Assembly: GCA_003254885.1 (NCBI GenBank)
Contig: QANT01000650.1
Location: 1 to 64,000, forward strand
Length of the DNA stretch: 64,000 nt
Source: Purshia tridentata
Lineage: Eukaryota > Streptophyta > Magnoliopsida > Rosales > Rosaceae
Direction: 5' to 3'
Below are positions 39,154 through 50,400 of the stretch, piece by piece (position 1 is the first letter of the stretch; the number at the start of each line of letters is the position of its first letter). The notes under the pieces are model-generated. The model was given only the letters and a program-made list of their open reading frames with translations. It was not told where the DNA came from and did no database searches. Made by a program: the position numbers and the translations under genes.

Positions 39154-39525
39154 GGGTGCTGCTATATGCACATCCCATTTTTTCTCACTATACACTTAAT
39201 TTTCATTACACACCTTTCTAACTTTTTAAAATTTGTTATGTTTCATACTACACCTCTCACATTACCAAATAACCCCTATTACATTCAAACTAATTTCTCT
39301 CACCAAATTCTCACTACACACCTACCCCACATTCCCAAACCACCACACAACTATAACTATTGTTAACACTTAGAAATATGTCCTAACTTCTTGGCCAAAA
39401 AAAAGAAATATGTCCTAACTTCAATTATGAGTTTTTACCAACAAAAACTATTCAGCATATTGCTGCTGAATGAACTCAATTGGTTCAGCAGACTAGTGCC
39501 AAACCTTTTGTCGAACAAAACCTTC

Positions 39526-39560
<35 letters not shown>

Positions 39561-39880
39561 GTCTTATCGACCACCTGATTTGAAGGTCGGCAAAGTCATC
39601 AGTCTCTGCAACAGATCGAACCGAGAAGGACATAGGAGTGAGAGAAAAGGAGATAGGAGAGAAAGGGAAAGAGAAATAGAGAAGGAAAGTGCGAAGAGAG
39701 GGAAAGGGGCAGATTGAGGTCGTCAGTGGGGGTGGCTAAGGGTAAGGTGTTCTGTTTTTTTNNNTTTTTTTTTTTTTTTTTACGTTTTATTGTCTTTTCA
39801 TATTGGGTTAAATTTATAATTTCAAAAATTTAAAAGAATGGATGTATAATGAGAGAAAATGAAGTGTGCATATAACAACC
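39154..39880. mobile_element. MITE-like element with inverted termini
   Basis: The left end (39154-about 39200: GCTGCTATATGCACATCCCA and onward through CTCACTATACA) is matched in reverse complement by the right end (about 39834-39880: GTTGTTATATGCACACTTCA through CTCATTATACA), roughly 80 percent identical over about 45 bp. The 0.7-kb interior is non-coding and holds a CT microsatellite (about 39530-39556), a short internal duplication (AGAAATATGTCCTAACTTC at 39371 and 39406) and an N run at 39762-39764. No clear target-site duplication was identified, so the superfamily is open. Confidence 0.6.
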
Positions 39881-41134
39881 GTCTTTATTTTTACTAGGAT
39901 TTCATTTATTCTTTTTATTTTGGCTTAATTATCATGTTGCTCCTTTTACTATGACTATTCACCATTGTGTTAGATTGCTTTTTACATTAAAAATTCAGTA
40001 AATTAAGGCATAAAAAATGAGTATATTTAGATATGTTCCTCCCCCTTTTCATTTTTATTTCTTTTAAGAAAAATAAAATATATTTTGAAATAAATTTATA
40101 GATAGTTACTATAAATATATGAACAGTTTGAAATACTTTGAATCAGCGGATGTTTGGAGTAATTTGGATATAAAATCTAAATTCTTGAAAATCTCAAATA
40201 TTTTCTGATTTTTTAAAGATGATAATAACTGGCAATAACCTTGATGGTGCAAAAATGCAGACTGCAATAACCTTCCGGCTGAATGCTGCCCTCGTCCTGC
40301 ATTAGAGCAGAACCGGATAATGTTCTCGAGCCGGAGCAGACCCCCGGTCGATCATGGTTTGGTGTTCAAGCGCACCCGGACCGTCACTCTCTCTCTCTCA
40401 GGGATTTTTTATTGTTTTAGAAATGGGCAGGATTACATCGTTATGGACATTAGAATCCAAACATCCATGAGACGGCACTTATCCAAATCACTGTAGTTGT
40501 TTAGATTTGTATGCATTCAACGATCAACAGGGCACTCGCAGAATTATTTAACAACATTGTAACGAAGCCAGAAACTAGAAACACAGTCGCTATGAATTTT
40601 ACAGGGTCTTAAAAAGACCAGCAATAGCAAGTGAAATAAGCAACCCATTCACTGTCAAAGTGAAGGCTCGAAAAAGATGCGCAAATTAGCAAATGAAACA
40701 AGCAATTTTCTTGGTCTAAAAATGAGCATCATTATCAAAACAATGCCCAAAGAGGCATGGCCGCATTGGGATCATGCATTATATTGGATATTTGATTTTT
40801 AACACTCTAATTAAGTAGAAATGTTGGATGTTTAACAATAAGTTGTATCCATCGAAACCAATCAAATTGAATTAGTTGGACTGATCGATATAATTAGCTT
40901 AGACTGGATTTTAACACCTGCTTAACTTCATTAAATCTCAGCTAAGCATGATCTACAACTAATTAAAGACACCGAACAAAACCGAAAAATGTGAAAATAG
41001 CATGAAATATAACTAAGCATAAATATTCAAAACAAGGTTTAAGAAACACTTAAAATCCATAGCAGCAAAGAGTACTAATCCATAATAAATAAACCAAAAA
41101 CAACGAAAATGATCGAATATATAGTAAACGAGCC
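39881..41134. other. intergenic region left of RPS16
   Basis: AT-rich except for a GC-rich patch at about 40255-40400. The right end is probably the RPS16 3' UTR. No supportable gene. Confidence 0.5.
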
Positions 41135-41572
41135 TCAACGGTAAGACTTCTGGAACCTCGCTCTGGCACCGCGACCACCGAACTTCTTGGGCTCGCAGCG
41201 TCTCGGGTCCGCCACAAGCAGAGTCCGATCGTACCTGACCAGAATGTCCTTGATCTCCTTCTTGCTCTGCTCGTCCACGTACTTCTGGTAGAACGCCACC
41301 AGCGCCTTCGCTATGCTCTGACGGATCGCGTAGATCTGCGACGTGTGCCCTCCACCCTTGACGCGGATCCTCATGTCGACCCCGGCGAAACGGTGTCGTC
41401 CCAGCAGCAGGATCGGCTCGTACGCCTTGAACCGGAGGATTTCCGGCTCCACCAGTTCAATTGGGCAGCCATTGATCTTGATCAGACCGCGCCCGCGCTT
41501 GCAGTAGGTCACGGCCACCGCCGTCTTCTTGCGGCCGAAGCACTGCACCGACTCTATGGGAGCCGCCGCCAT
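41135..41572 (-). CDS. RPS16: 40S ribosomal protein S16 (uS9), 145 aa, intronless
   Basis: This is a small-subunit protein that reaches the decoding centre with its C-terminal tail. The protein is full length for plants (about 145 aa) and intronless. It shows the family hallmarks [19 protein letters not shown] near the N-terminus, the core [20 protein letters not shown], and the C-terminal [14 protein letters not shown]. The tail ending in YR is the conserved P-site contact. GC content is far above the flanks, as is typical for a highly expressed plant ribosomal protein gene. A telo-box and site II elements lie upstream. This copy looks functional; paralogues elsewhere are expected. Confidence 0.97.
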   Translation of the reverse strand: MAAAPIESVQCFGRKKTAVAVTYCKRGRGLIKINGCPIELVEPEILRFKAYEPILLLGRHRFAGVDMRIRVKGGGHTSQIYAIRQSIAKALVAFYQKYVDEQSKKEIKDILVRYDRTLLVADPRRCEPKKFGGRGARARFQKSYR

Positions 41573-41687
41573 GGGGTTGGTTTGGATTCGGGTTCTGTTA
41601 AGGGTTTTCGGTTGTTCTGTGTGTGTGTGAGAGTCTGTTTTGGGTGCCGCGAGAGGGAGAGTGGGAAATAATATATGAGAGACGGGA

Positions 41688-41697
41688 TTTAGGGTTT
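41688..41697 (-). promoter_or_regulatory. telo-box upstream of RPS16
   Basis: TTTAGGGTTT on the plus strand reads AAACCCTAAA on the gene's strand. This is the telo-box found near the transcription start of many plant ribosomal protein genes. It lies about 115 bp upstream of the ATG. Confidence 0.7.
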
Positions 41698-41839
41698 TGG
41701 ATCGATTGAACGGCTGTGATTGTTATGTAAAACTACACAGAGAGAGTCACCCGCGGGAAAATGTATTGTCTGTGCAGTTCTGGTTATTTGTTAACACGTG
41801 GGTTATGCTTTGTATTACGTCATTACTTTGTTTCCGTCC

Positions 41840-41882
41840 GGCCCATAATAGAGGCCCAGTTTGTATTACGTTTTGATGGGCT
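41840..41882 (-). promoter_or_regulatory. site II (TGGGCC/T) cluster upstream of RPS16
   Basis: GGCCCA occurs at 41840-41845 and 41853-41858, and TGGGCT at 41877-41882. Site II elements bind TCP factors and act together with telo-boxes in growth-related gene promoters. They lie about 270-310 bp upstream of the ATG. Confidence 0.6.
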
Positions 41883-42948
41883 TGTGACCCATACTGAGCA
41901 GGACCAGTTCGGTGGCCGGGTTGGCTCAAAACCGACCCACCCCTGCAAATGTGACTCACTTATACAAAATGTAGGGTTTGAAATATATGGTATAACCCTA
42001 AATTAATCATATAATAGCCCATCCAATAAAAAACCAAATTAATTAAACCACACTGCTTTGACAATTCCACATTGGCCAAATAGGCAAATAGGGACTAGAA
42101 GTCCACCACAATGAGACATCAAAGGCAAAAAAGGTGTTATCCAATTCACCTTCTCCACCGATCTTTTCTTTTATTATTATCATTGCACAATGTATTTTTA
42201 TGATCCGAACCATTCATATTTTAGATAATTATTTGAAAATTATCTTTGCAAAATCAACTAAATCAAAAATCATTTAATCATATAATTATTACAAATAAAC
42301 TAACAATGAATTAAATTGTTACAAAACCGTCTATTTATTTAATCACCGCTACATAACTAAGAGATTTTCGATTTATTAATTTTTTATGAAGATAATCTTC
42401 ATAGTTAGATTTAATAAATGAATGGTTCAAATTATAAATTTACGATGCGTATGAGAATAATAAAAGAGAAGGTGAATTTGGAGAAGGCGGATTGCATTCT
42501 CAAGGCAAAATTCACCATAAAAAGCTTCATCTTCAAGTATTAAAGTTGATGGGTTAATTTTTTCTGTCTTTTCTTCTATCTTTGTAATAAGGGAGAACCA
42601 TATCATCATTATCAATGAAGCTTTACAAACAGAAGCTACTTACTTCAAAGTGATGAAGTTCTTAATTTTTTTTTTGGCCAATGATTAAGTTCTTAATAAC
42701 TAAACATATCATGTATCTTTCTACCCAGTGAGTATCATTTCAAAATTTATCTTAATTAGCCATTTGACAATCGCAAAAAATTATTACTCAAAAAATCAAT
42801 GCTTCAACTCATGAATGACATCAAGGATTTGAATTCTTAACTTCTCAAAACATCTTAGTGGGTTCTTGTTTCACATCAAATTTATAGCACGAAAATACAT
42901 AGCTAAAGAAATTTTGATGAGCAAACAAGCATTGATCTGCAATATCTA
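41883..42948. other. intergenic region between RPS16 and the CXE cluster
   Basis: AT-rich, with no recognisable gene or element. The right end is the 3' flank of the intact carboxylesterase. Confidence 0.5.
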
Positions 42949-43941
42949 CTAGACAAGAAAAGAAGCCAAGCGTTTGATCATTCTCTTAATATTCTCAGTC
43001 TGAGTCTCCTTCAAGATATGAAAAGCATGTCCCTCTCCTTCCACTTCAAAAAACTCCAATTCCCCTTTCCACCCACTTTTCCTCACCAGATCACAATACC
43101 AAACACCTCGATCCCTTATCTCATCATCCCCCGAAACACAAACAAGCATTCGAGAGCACCCAAGCCCAGCCAAACTCGGAGCACCCAAACCCACCGGGTT
43201 CACCATCGGGTTATCAATCCCTCCAGCAGCTGATGGGTACAAAAACTTCCAAACCACATGAGGCACACAATTCTCGAACTCTTCACCAACAGGCTCTGAC
43301 CCGATTGGCTCGGAGCTCCAAAAGTACGGGTGGGACATAAATGCCCCCAAGATCTTCACACCACCACCACCACACAAGCTCTCAACCCCAGCCTTCATTG
43401 CTATATTATGTACAATGTTACCACCCGCACTGTCACCCCCTATATAGAGCCTATCAAAATCTCCATGGTCTAGTAACCACGGCTCGGACTGATGGGACCA
43501 GTTTTCATTGTTGGAGTGAGAAGCGACCCATTGGAGAGCGGTCCAGCAATCTTGGTACGAAATGGGAAGTGGGTTCTCCGGGGCGAGCCGGTACTCGACC
43601 GAGACGGCGACGACTTTGGCTTGCGAAACAAGGCGGTTGAGGAAGCGGTGGTGGACGAGCGAGAAGGCGGATTCGATGCAGAAGCCGCCGCCGTGGAAGT
43701 AGACCAAGACGGGAAGCTTTTGATGGGTTTGGGGGAGATGGTTTGGGAGGAAAAGGCGAGCGGAGATGTTGGGGTTGTGTGAGATGGTGATGTCTTTGGA
43801 GGAGACATTGGTTTCTGGGTCTTGGGGTGTTGGGGGCACGTAAGGAGCTTCTATGAGGCGTTCTACTGTTCCGTCTTTGTAGATTCGGAGGAGAGTGGGG
43901 AGCTCTGAGGTTATTTCTTTGGTGCTGGTGGTAGCTGCCAT
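42949..43941 (-). CDS. plant carboxylesterase (CXE, alpha/beta hydrolase), 330 aa
   Basis: This is a CXE family member (related to GID1 and 2-hydroxyisoflavanone dehydratase). Such enzymes hydrolyse small esters or modify specialised metabolites; the substrate cannot be told from sequence. The oxyanion-hole motif HGGGF is at residues 83-87. The nucleophile is Ser171 in GGDSAGGN. The acid is probably Asp273 in GDDEIRDRG, and the base is His305 in EGEGHAFH. The N-terminal strap (LLRIYKDGTVERL) and the length (typically 310-340) are complete and there is no intron, usual for many CXEs. It lies in a tandem cluster with a relic and a truncated copy to its right, all on the minus strand. The ATG at 43941 opens the full family N-terminus. 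Confidence 0.93.
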   Translation of the reverse strand: MAATTSTKEITSELPTLLRIYKDGTVERLIEAPYVPPTPQDPETNVSSKDITISHNPNISARLFLPNHLPQTHQKLPVLVYFHGGGFCIESAFSLVHHRFLNRLVSQAKVVAVSVEYRLAPENPLPISYQDCWTALQWVASHSNNENWSHQSEPWLLDHGDFDRLYIGGDSAGGNIVHNIAMKAGVESLCGGGGVKILGAFMSHPYFWSSEPIGSEPVGEEFENCVPHVVWKFLYPSAAGGIDNPMVNPVGLGAPSLAGLGCSRMLVCVSGDDEIRDRGVWYCDLVRKSGWKGELEFFEVEGEGHAFHILKETQTENIKRMIKRLASFLV

Positions 43942-45444
43942 TGGAGACGAGATGTAGAGAGAATTGTAGAGAGATAGAGATATATGGATGATAATGGATT
44001 AGTGTAGGAGAGGAGGTTTTAATAGAGGAGATAGTCAGTAGTCAGTAGGTGGGTTTTAATGGATTGGTGATGATGATGACATTACTTTTGTTTTTTAGGT
44101 CAAAACGATGACATTATTTTTGTTTTTTAGGTCAAAAAAGGATGACATTATTTTTTTTGGCAAAAAACCGATGACATTATTGGTTAATTAGAAAACAAAC
44201 GAAAAAAAATAGAGAGAGAGGAACCGTATTTGATATTTTATAGAGTAACTTCCATGTCTCTGACTATCTTCTATTCTAGCCTGATTATTCCTGCATGCAA
44301 GTTGCAATATGTTATATGTGTCCCTCAGCAAATATGTTATATATAGTCAGAAAAAGAAAATTGTTTGTCCCTAGTAAACTTGTATTAGGGTGGGTACATT
44401 AATATATATATATATATATATATATCGATCTCTCGCATCTAATGAAAGAGAAATGACATCTACTAAAAATAGCACAACTCGATCGATCCACTTTCAAATG
44501 TCTAGACGATTCCAACAAGTGTTCGAATATAAAAAACAACAGTTTGGTGCATGGAATCTGGCCAAATTCCGAGATATCAATTAAACCGAATTAAATAAAG
44601 CATTTCACATGATGCCCACGTGATTCCTCACGAGAAAATGAAGTTTGATAACAACTAAATAAAAGAATATTATAAAAACAAAATCAAATTGGAGGAGTTA
44701 GCTAGATCGTAAGAATGGCCAAACCAACCATTATATATGTTGGCCAAAGTTGAATTATATATATACTTTTTTTTCTAGAATTTTCTTATAATTTGTTTAT
44801 GCTCTCGATCTTGTCAAAATTTATGTATAACTATAGACTACAGTTTATTAATTTTAAGGTGGCTTGAAGAACTATTAGAAATCTAAAGAGATATTATATT
44901 GAATTTATCCTTGGTTTCTAATCCTCTCGAAGAAGCCTATATTTATTTGAGTAAAAAAGATCTTGATAGGTTCTTCAATAACTCTAACAAGCCTCTTCAG
45001 TCTTTTTTTTGTTGTTGTTTCTTGCTGTTCTTCATTCTACCATCACTACAAATGAGGAGACTTTGCTCAGTGTCTTTTAAGCCTAATCTTTCAAATCCTG
45101 TTATGGCTGCATGAGCGGAGACTACCTTAGTCAAGGGTTGGTTGCTGGTCTTGTTTGTTCTACTTGTTGCCGAGATTCTTGGTCGATTCAAACTAGTTTT
45201 TTCGTTTTGATAAAATGTTTAAATTAGTTTTGGTTTGTTGTGTTGTTGGTTTTTCCTTGTGGTACGATTGTTGTCTGCTAGACTTTCTTGTATATCTTGC
45301 ATGTATATGTTGTGGCCACTTGTTGCCTTTGGGATTCTATAAATTCATTTATTTACAAAAAGAGAAAACAAAAGATGTTTCCATATCCAAAATAATGATT
45401 CCTAAACCAAAGAGTTGGCCCAACTTGTATTTAATATTGATGAG
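43942..45444. other. intergenic region within the CXE cluster
   Basis: No gene. It includes an (AT)n microsatellite at about 44401-44425, short GATGACATTA repeats near 44070-44180 and AT-rich filler. The 5' UTR and promoter of the intact CXE lie at the left edge. Confidence 0.5.
44401..44425. repeat. AT microsatellite
   Basis: An uninterrupted run of AT dinucleotides in intergenic sequence. Confidence 0.9.
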
Positions 45445-45838
45445 ATGAAAGCACTGCTCCTCTCCTTCCACTTTACCTTTCCACCCACTTTTCCTCACCA
45501 AATCGTACTACCAAACACCTCGATCCCTCAGCCAGCCGATCCTTGCTAGCAACACAAACAAGCAGCTGAGAGCACCCAGCGTAGCCAGGCTTGGTGCACC
45601 CTCACCCACCGGATTGCTCATTGGATTATCAACCCCCCTCCTCCAGGAGCTGATGGATAAACAAAGTTCCACATCGCACAAAAGAAAGACTTGTCAAAGC
45701 CTTCAATATATAGGCTCCGATCCAATTGGCTTCGAACTCCAAAAATAAGGGTGTGACAGAAATGCCCCCAGGAGTTTCACACCACCACACAAGCTCTCAG
45801 CCCCTGACCTGATTGCTACATTGTACATGTGTACGTAC
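45445..45838 (-). pseudogene. carboxylesterase (CXE) relic, C-terminal part only
   Basis: The stretch is clearly similar at nucleotide level to the 3' half of the truncated CXE copy at 46167-46555. It shares blocks such as CTCTCCTTCCACTT, CACCAAATCGTA, AACACCTCGATCCCTCAG and GGATTGCTCATTGGATTATC in the same order. Several indels and stops break the frame. Similarity starts near the C-terminal FEVEG region and stops abruptly near 45838, before the GDSAG-equivalent region. It is a dead tandem duplicate of about 390 bp. Confidence 0.85.
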
Positions 45839-46106
45839 TCTATCACCACTTATGCAAATTACTCCTGTTTTAAATAACCTCATTCTCTCATTATGTCTTC
45901 ACAGGCGAGAAAAACATCTTGGCATTTAGGGGACTAAACATGATCAAAGAGATTTGAATTCCTCCCTCGTTTTATTAAAACAAAAAACAAAGATTTGAAC
46001 TGATAACATGAAAATGCATAGCAAAAGACAGTCATTCTGCTTATTACTACCACATTGATGAGAATGACAACAGGGATAACATTCCCAGAGCATGCAGCGC
46101 TATCTA

Positions 46107-46985
46107 TCACTCTAGAAAAGAAGCCAAGCGTTTCCTCATTCTCTTACTATTTTCTGTCTCCAAATTATGGATATGAAAACAATAATCCTCTCCTTCCACC
46201 TCAAACAGCTCCACTTCTCCTTTCCACCCACTTTCCCTCACCAAATCGTAGTACCAAACACCTCGATCCCTCAGCTCATCCTTCCCAGCAACACACACAA
46301 GCAGCCGAGAGCACCCAAGCTTATCAAGGCTTGGTGCACCCTCACCCACTGGATTGCTCATTGGATTATCAATCCCTCCTGGAGCTGATGGATAAACAAA
46401 GTTCCACAACACAAAACTGAGAGACTTCTCAACATGAGGCTCTGACCCAATTGGCTTGGAACCCCCAAAATACGGATGTGATGAAAAAGCCCCAAGGATT
46501 TTTACTCCACCACACAAGCTTTCAACCCCGGCCCTGATTGCTACATTGTGTACAATGTTACCACCAGCAGCATCACCACCTATGTAAAGTCTATCCAAAT
46601 CGCTGTGGTTGAGTAACCACGGTGATTTGTTAGCACGCTCTTCAATGGTCGAGTGAGACGCAACCCATTGAAGAGCAGCCCAGGAATCTTCGTAGGCAAT
46701 GGGAAGTGGGTTCTCCGGGGCCAGCCTGTACTCAACCGAGACAACCACAACTTGGGCTTCAGAAACCAAGCGGTTGAGGTAAAAGTGATTATGGTGTGTA
46801 AAGGCGGATCCAAGGCAAAACGCACCGGCATGGAAGTAGACCAAGATGGGAAGCTTCTTTTGGGGGAGATTTGGGAGGTACAGACGAGCGGAGATGGCGG
46901 GGTTGTGTGAGATGGTGATGTCTTTGGAGGAGACACCGGTTTCGGGGTCTTGATCAGGGGATGGGGGCACAAAGGGATCGACTAA
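46107..46985 (-). pseudogene. 5'-truncated carboxylesterase copy lacking catalytic Ser and His
   Basis: The frame is open for about 290 codons and is close to the intact CXE at 42949-43941, but the first 30-35 residues are missing. The coding similarity runs up to 46985 (VDPFVPPSPDQDPETG) and ends at the N at 46986, beyond which is Copia LTR. The oxyanion motif reads HAGAF instead of HGGGF. The nucleophile position is Ala (GGDAAGGN, codon 46569-46571), and the base position is Tyr (GEDYCFH, codon 46182-46184). The probable acid Asp is kept (GKDELRDRG). It cannot act as a conventional esterase. An open frame despite three active-site changes may mean recent loss or a non-catalytic role in an untruncated allele. 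Confidence 0.85.
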
Positions 46986-46986
46986 N

Positions 46987-47162
46987 ACACTTTTTGCTAT
47001 TTTGTAATGAGCTGTCCTTCCTTCTAGAAGGAATGTAACAGAAAAGGAATATTAAGTATACAATGCTGAGGAGAGGCACGTTGTGTGTGTGCTCCACGAA
47101 TTGCCCACTCTCTCTTTTCTTCCATTTTGCTTTCTCTCCAAAAACTCATAGAGTCCAATACA
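46987..47162 (+). mobile_element. truncated 5' LTR of the Copia element
   Basis: The sequence from ACACTTTTTGC to AGAGTCCAATACA matches positions 51617-51789 of the 3' LTR, with visible substitutions and small indels. About the first 154 bp of the LTR are missing, and the break coincides with the N at 46986. No clean primer-binding site follows. Confidence 0.8.
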
Positions 47163-47413
47163 ATTCACTACCTTGATGCTTGAAAATTTATCTCTCTTAA
47201 ACAATGTACACCCTTAATCTTCTCAAATGCACTGATATGTTGGATGCCAAGCATTTTCCAATGCCAATGGTCAGTGGCAAGCGACTTAGTGTAAATGATG
47301 TGATTTTTTATCTAGTCCTCCCAAAAATAGGAGTGTGGTCGGCGTTCTTCAGTATTTGACTATTACTCCACCTGATATTGCTTTTGGGGTCAATCAAGTT
47401 TTTGAATTTTGGC
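47163..47413 (+). pseudogene. fragment of a second Copia pol (RT/RNase H junction)
   Basis: Translated in two frames, this stretch gives DAKHFPMPMVSGKRLSVND and then RSVVGVLQYLTITPPDIAF, the end of a Copia reverse transcriptase. It is of a different lineage from the main element, whose equivalent reads [20 protein letters not shown]. The fragment is frameshifted and ends at the N at 47414. It sits where the leader and gag start of the main element should be. Confidence 0.65.
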
Positions 47414-47414
47414 N

Positions 47415-50400
47415 AGAAGAAGAAGTCTGCTGCTAAGAAAGAAGGGGAATCAAGCAGTGTTGAAGATGAGGAAGAGGATGCTTACCTGGAGGATCAACTC
47501 ATGAAGGATGCAAAGGCCTTGGGAATCATTCAGGGGGCAGTATCAAAGGAAATTTTTCCCAGAATTGTAAACCAGACAACAGCAAAAGGAGCTTGGGACT
47601 TGCTCAGGGAGGAGTATCATGGAGATGAACAAGCAAGGTCTGTGACTCTCCAAGGTTTGAGACGTGAGTTTGAGTACATGAAGATGAAGGTAAATGAGTC
47701 TCTCTCTGATTATCTGAGTAGATTCTTTGAATTATCAAACCAAATGGAAAAGTATGGAGAGAATTTAACAAACCAAAGGATGGTCCAGAAAATTCTGATT
47801 AGTCTTACAAAGAAGTTTGATCCTATGTGTGTTGTGCTTGAGAGGACTACTGATTTGAATACTGTTTCAGTTCATGAGGTAGCTGGATCACTTAAAAGCT
47901 ATGAATTACGATTGAATAGAGATGATGATGAGATTGGTGGTACAGAAAGAGCATTTGCTAGTATGAATGTGAGTCACACAGGCCAAGCTAAATTCACCAA
48001 AGGAAATAGTAGTGGTGGAAGGAGACAGTACAAGGGCTGGAAGGATAAAACAAGGAAATGGGAAAATAGAAGTTTTGCCAATACAAGGCAGGGAGCAGGA
48101 AATGAAAGTGGAAAGACTAGGTGCAAAGTGTGTGACAAATTACACTTTGGAGACTGCTGGTTTAAAGGCAAGCCAAGGTGTTATAACTGTGACAAGCTTG
48201 GTCATGTTGCCAAGGAGTGTCATCAGCCAAGTAAGAAAGGGCAGATGGTTAATTACGCCAATCAAGGGAATCGAGAGCAGGATCAAGCTGCTATGTTCTA
48301 TGCATGTCATAAAGCTTCTGTGCATAAGAACAATGAGGGTTGGTATTTGGATAGTGGTTGCAGCAACCATATGACAAGTTGTGAGGCATTGTTGATTAAC
48401 ATTGACAGAAGCCTTAGGTGCAAAGTTAAAATGGGAACAGGTGAATTAGTTGATTCTGTTGGAAAGGGCACTTTAGTTGTGGAAACTAAGGGAGGCACAA
48501 GACATATTCCAGAGGTAATGATAGTGCCGGGGCTTGATGAGAATCTTCTGAGCATAGGGCAGATGATTGAACATGGTTATTGGGTTGTTTTTGGAGATTT
48601 TAAGGCATGTATATATGAAGATAGAAGCATGGAAATTCTGGTGGCCACTGTTAAGATGGAAGGAAACAGGTGTTTCCCACTTACTTTTGATTGTGTCAAT
48701 CCTGTTTTGGCAAACAAGGTGACAGTGGTTGAGGCATCATGGAAATGGCATAAAAGACTTGGCCATCTGAATTTCGAAAGCTTGAAGCTGTTGCAAGAAA
48801 AGAACATGGTCCTAGGTTTACCTAAACTCACTGCCAAGGATCATGTGTGTGAGGGGTGTGCTGTGAGCAAGTCATTTCGAAAAGCTTTTGATAAAGTTGA
48901 TGTCAGAAGGGCAAGTGAACCTCTTGAATTGATTCACACAGATGTGTGTGGTCCAATGCTTGAGACTCAAGGTGGGAACAAGTATTTTCTGACCTTCATA
49001 GATGATAAAAGCAGAATGTGCTGGGTCTATTTTCTAAGAGCCAAGTCTGATGTATTTGCTGTGTTTAAAAAGTTTAAGTCCATGGTTGAGCTACAATGTG
49101 GATTTAAAGTGAAGAAGCTAAGGAGTGATAAAGGTGGAGAATACATGTCACAAGAGTTTGAAAACTTTTGTGCAGAAGTTGGAATTGAAAGACAATTGAC
49201 AGTTTCTTATTCTCCTCAGCAAAATGGAGTTGCTGAAAGGAAAAATAGGACAGTAATGGAAATGGCAAGGTCCATGCTACATGACAAGAAGTTACCTCTG
49301 AAGTTTTGGGGTGAAGCTGTTAATACAGCTGTGTATTTACTAAACAGGTGTCCAACTCGTGCTCTAGAGTGCATTACACCTTTTGAGGCCTACAGTGGAA
49401 GAAAACCAGGCATTAAACATTTAAAAGTGTTTGGATGTGTATGTTATTTCCACATTCCATCTCAAATTAGACAGAAGCTAGATGAGACAGCACGCAAAGG
49501 AATCTTTGTAGGGTATGGTACAAGAGAAAAGGGCTATAGAGTTTTTGATCTGGAAAATAGCAAGGTGATTGTGTCTAGAAGTGTGATTTTTGATGAGGAA
49601 GCCTTATGGAATTGGGAATTGAATGAAACTCAGCATGTGACTGTACCATTTGACAAAATGGACAGAAATGTGAGTGATAGTGATTTCTACCTACCTTCTA
49701 CACCTATGCACCAGGTTGCTGTCTCTAATGAAGTTGAAGAAACAAGCTTGAGATCACAAGACCCAAGAACAACAAGTGATGGCAGTAGACAAAGTCCTGA
49801 AATTTGTCCAAATCTGCAGATTGGTGAAATTGAACTGTCTGATACTTATGATACAACACCTAAGAGATGGAAGAGTTTAGATGAGGTGTTTGCTCAGTGC
49901 AGAGTTAGTATTGTTGAGCCTGAAAACTATTTAGATGCTGCAAAGGATCTTGCTTGGCAGAAAGCAATGGAAGATGAGATTGGTATGATAGAGAAGAATG
50001 AAACTTGGACTTTGGTAGACAGACCTGCAAACAAGGCTGTAGTAGGAGTGAAATGGGTGTTTAAGATCAAACTACATTTAGATGGCTCCATACAGAAATA
50101 CAAGGCCAGATTGGTAGCAAAAGGCTACACTCAAAAGCCAGGAATTGATTTCAATGAGACCTTTGCTCCAGTAGCTAGGCTTGACACTATCAGAACACTA
50201 ATTGCTCTTGCTGCCAGAAAAGGATGGAAGTTGTTTCAACTTGATGTAAAGTCAGCTTTTCTAAATGGAGAGTTGGAAGAGGAAGTTTATGTTGATCAGC
50301 CAGAAGGTTTTGAAGTTAGAAATGAGGAACATAAAGTGTATAAGCTGCGGAAGGCTTTGTATGGGCTCAAACAAGCACCAAGAGCCTGGAACAGCAATAT

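Noticed and set aside
43341-43782. Open frames on the plus strand opposite the intact CXE
   Set aside because: They are shadows of the real gene on the minus strand, with no domain of their own.
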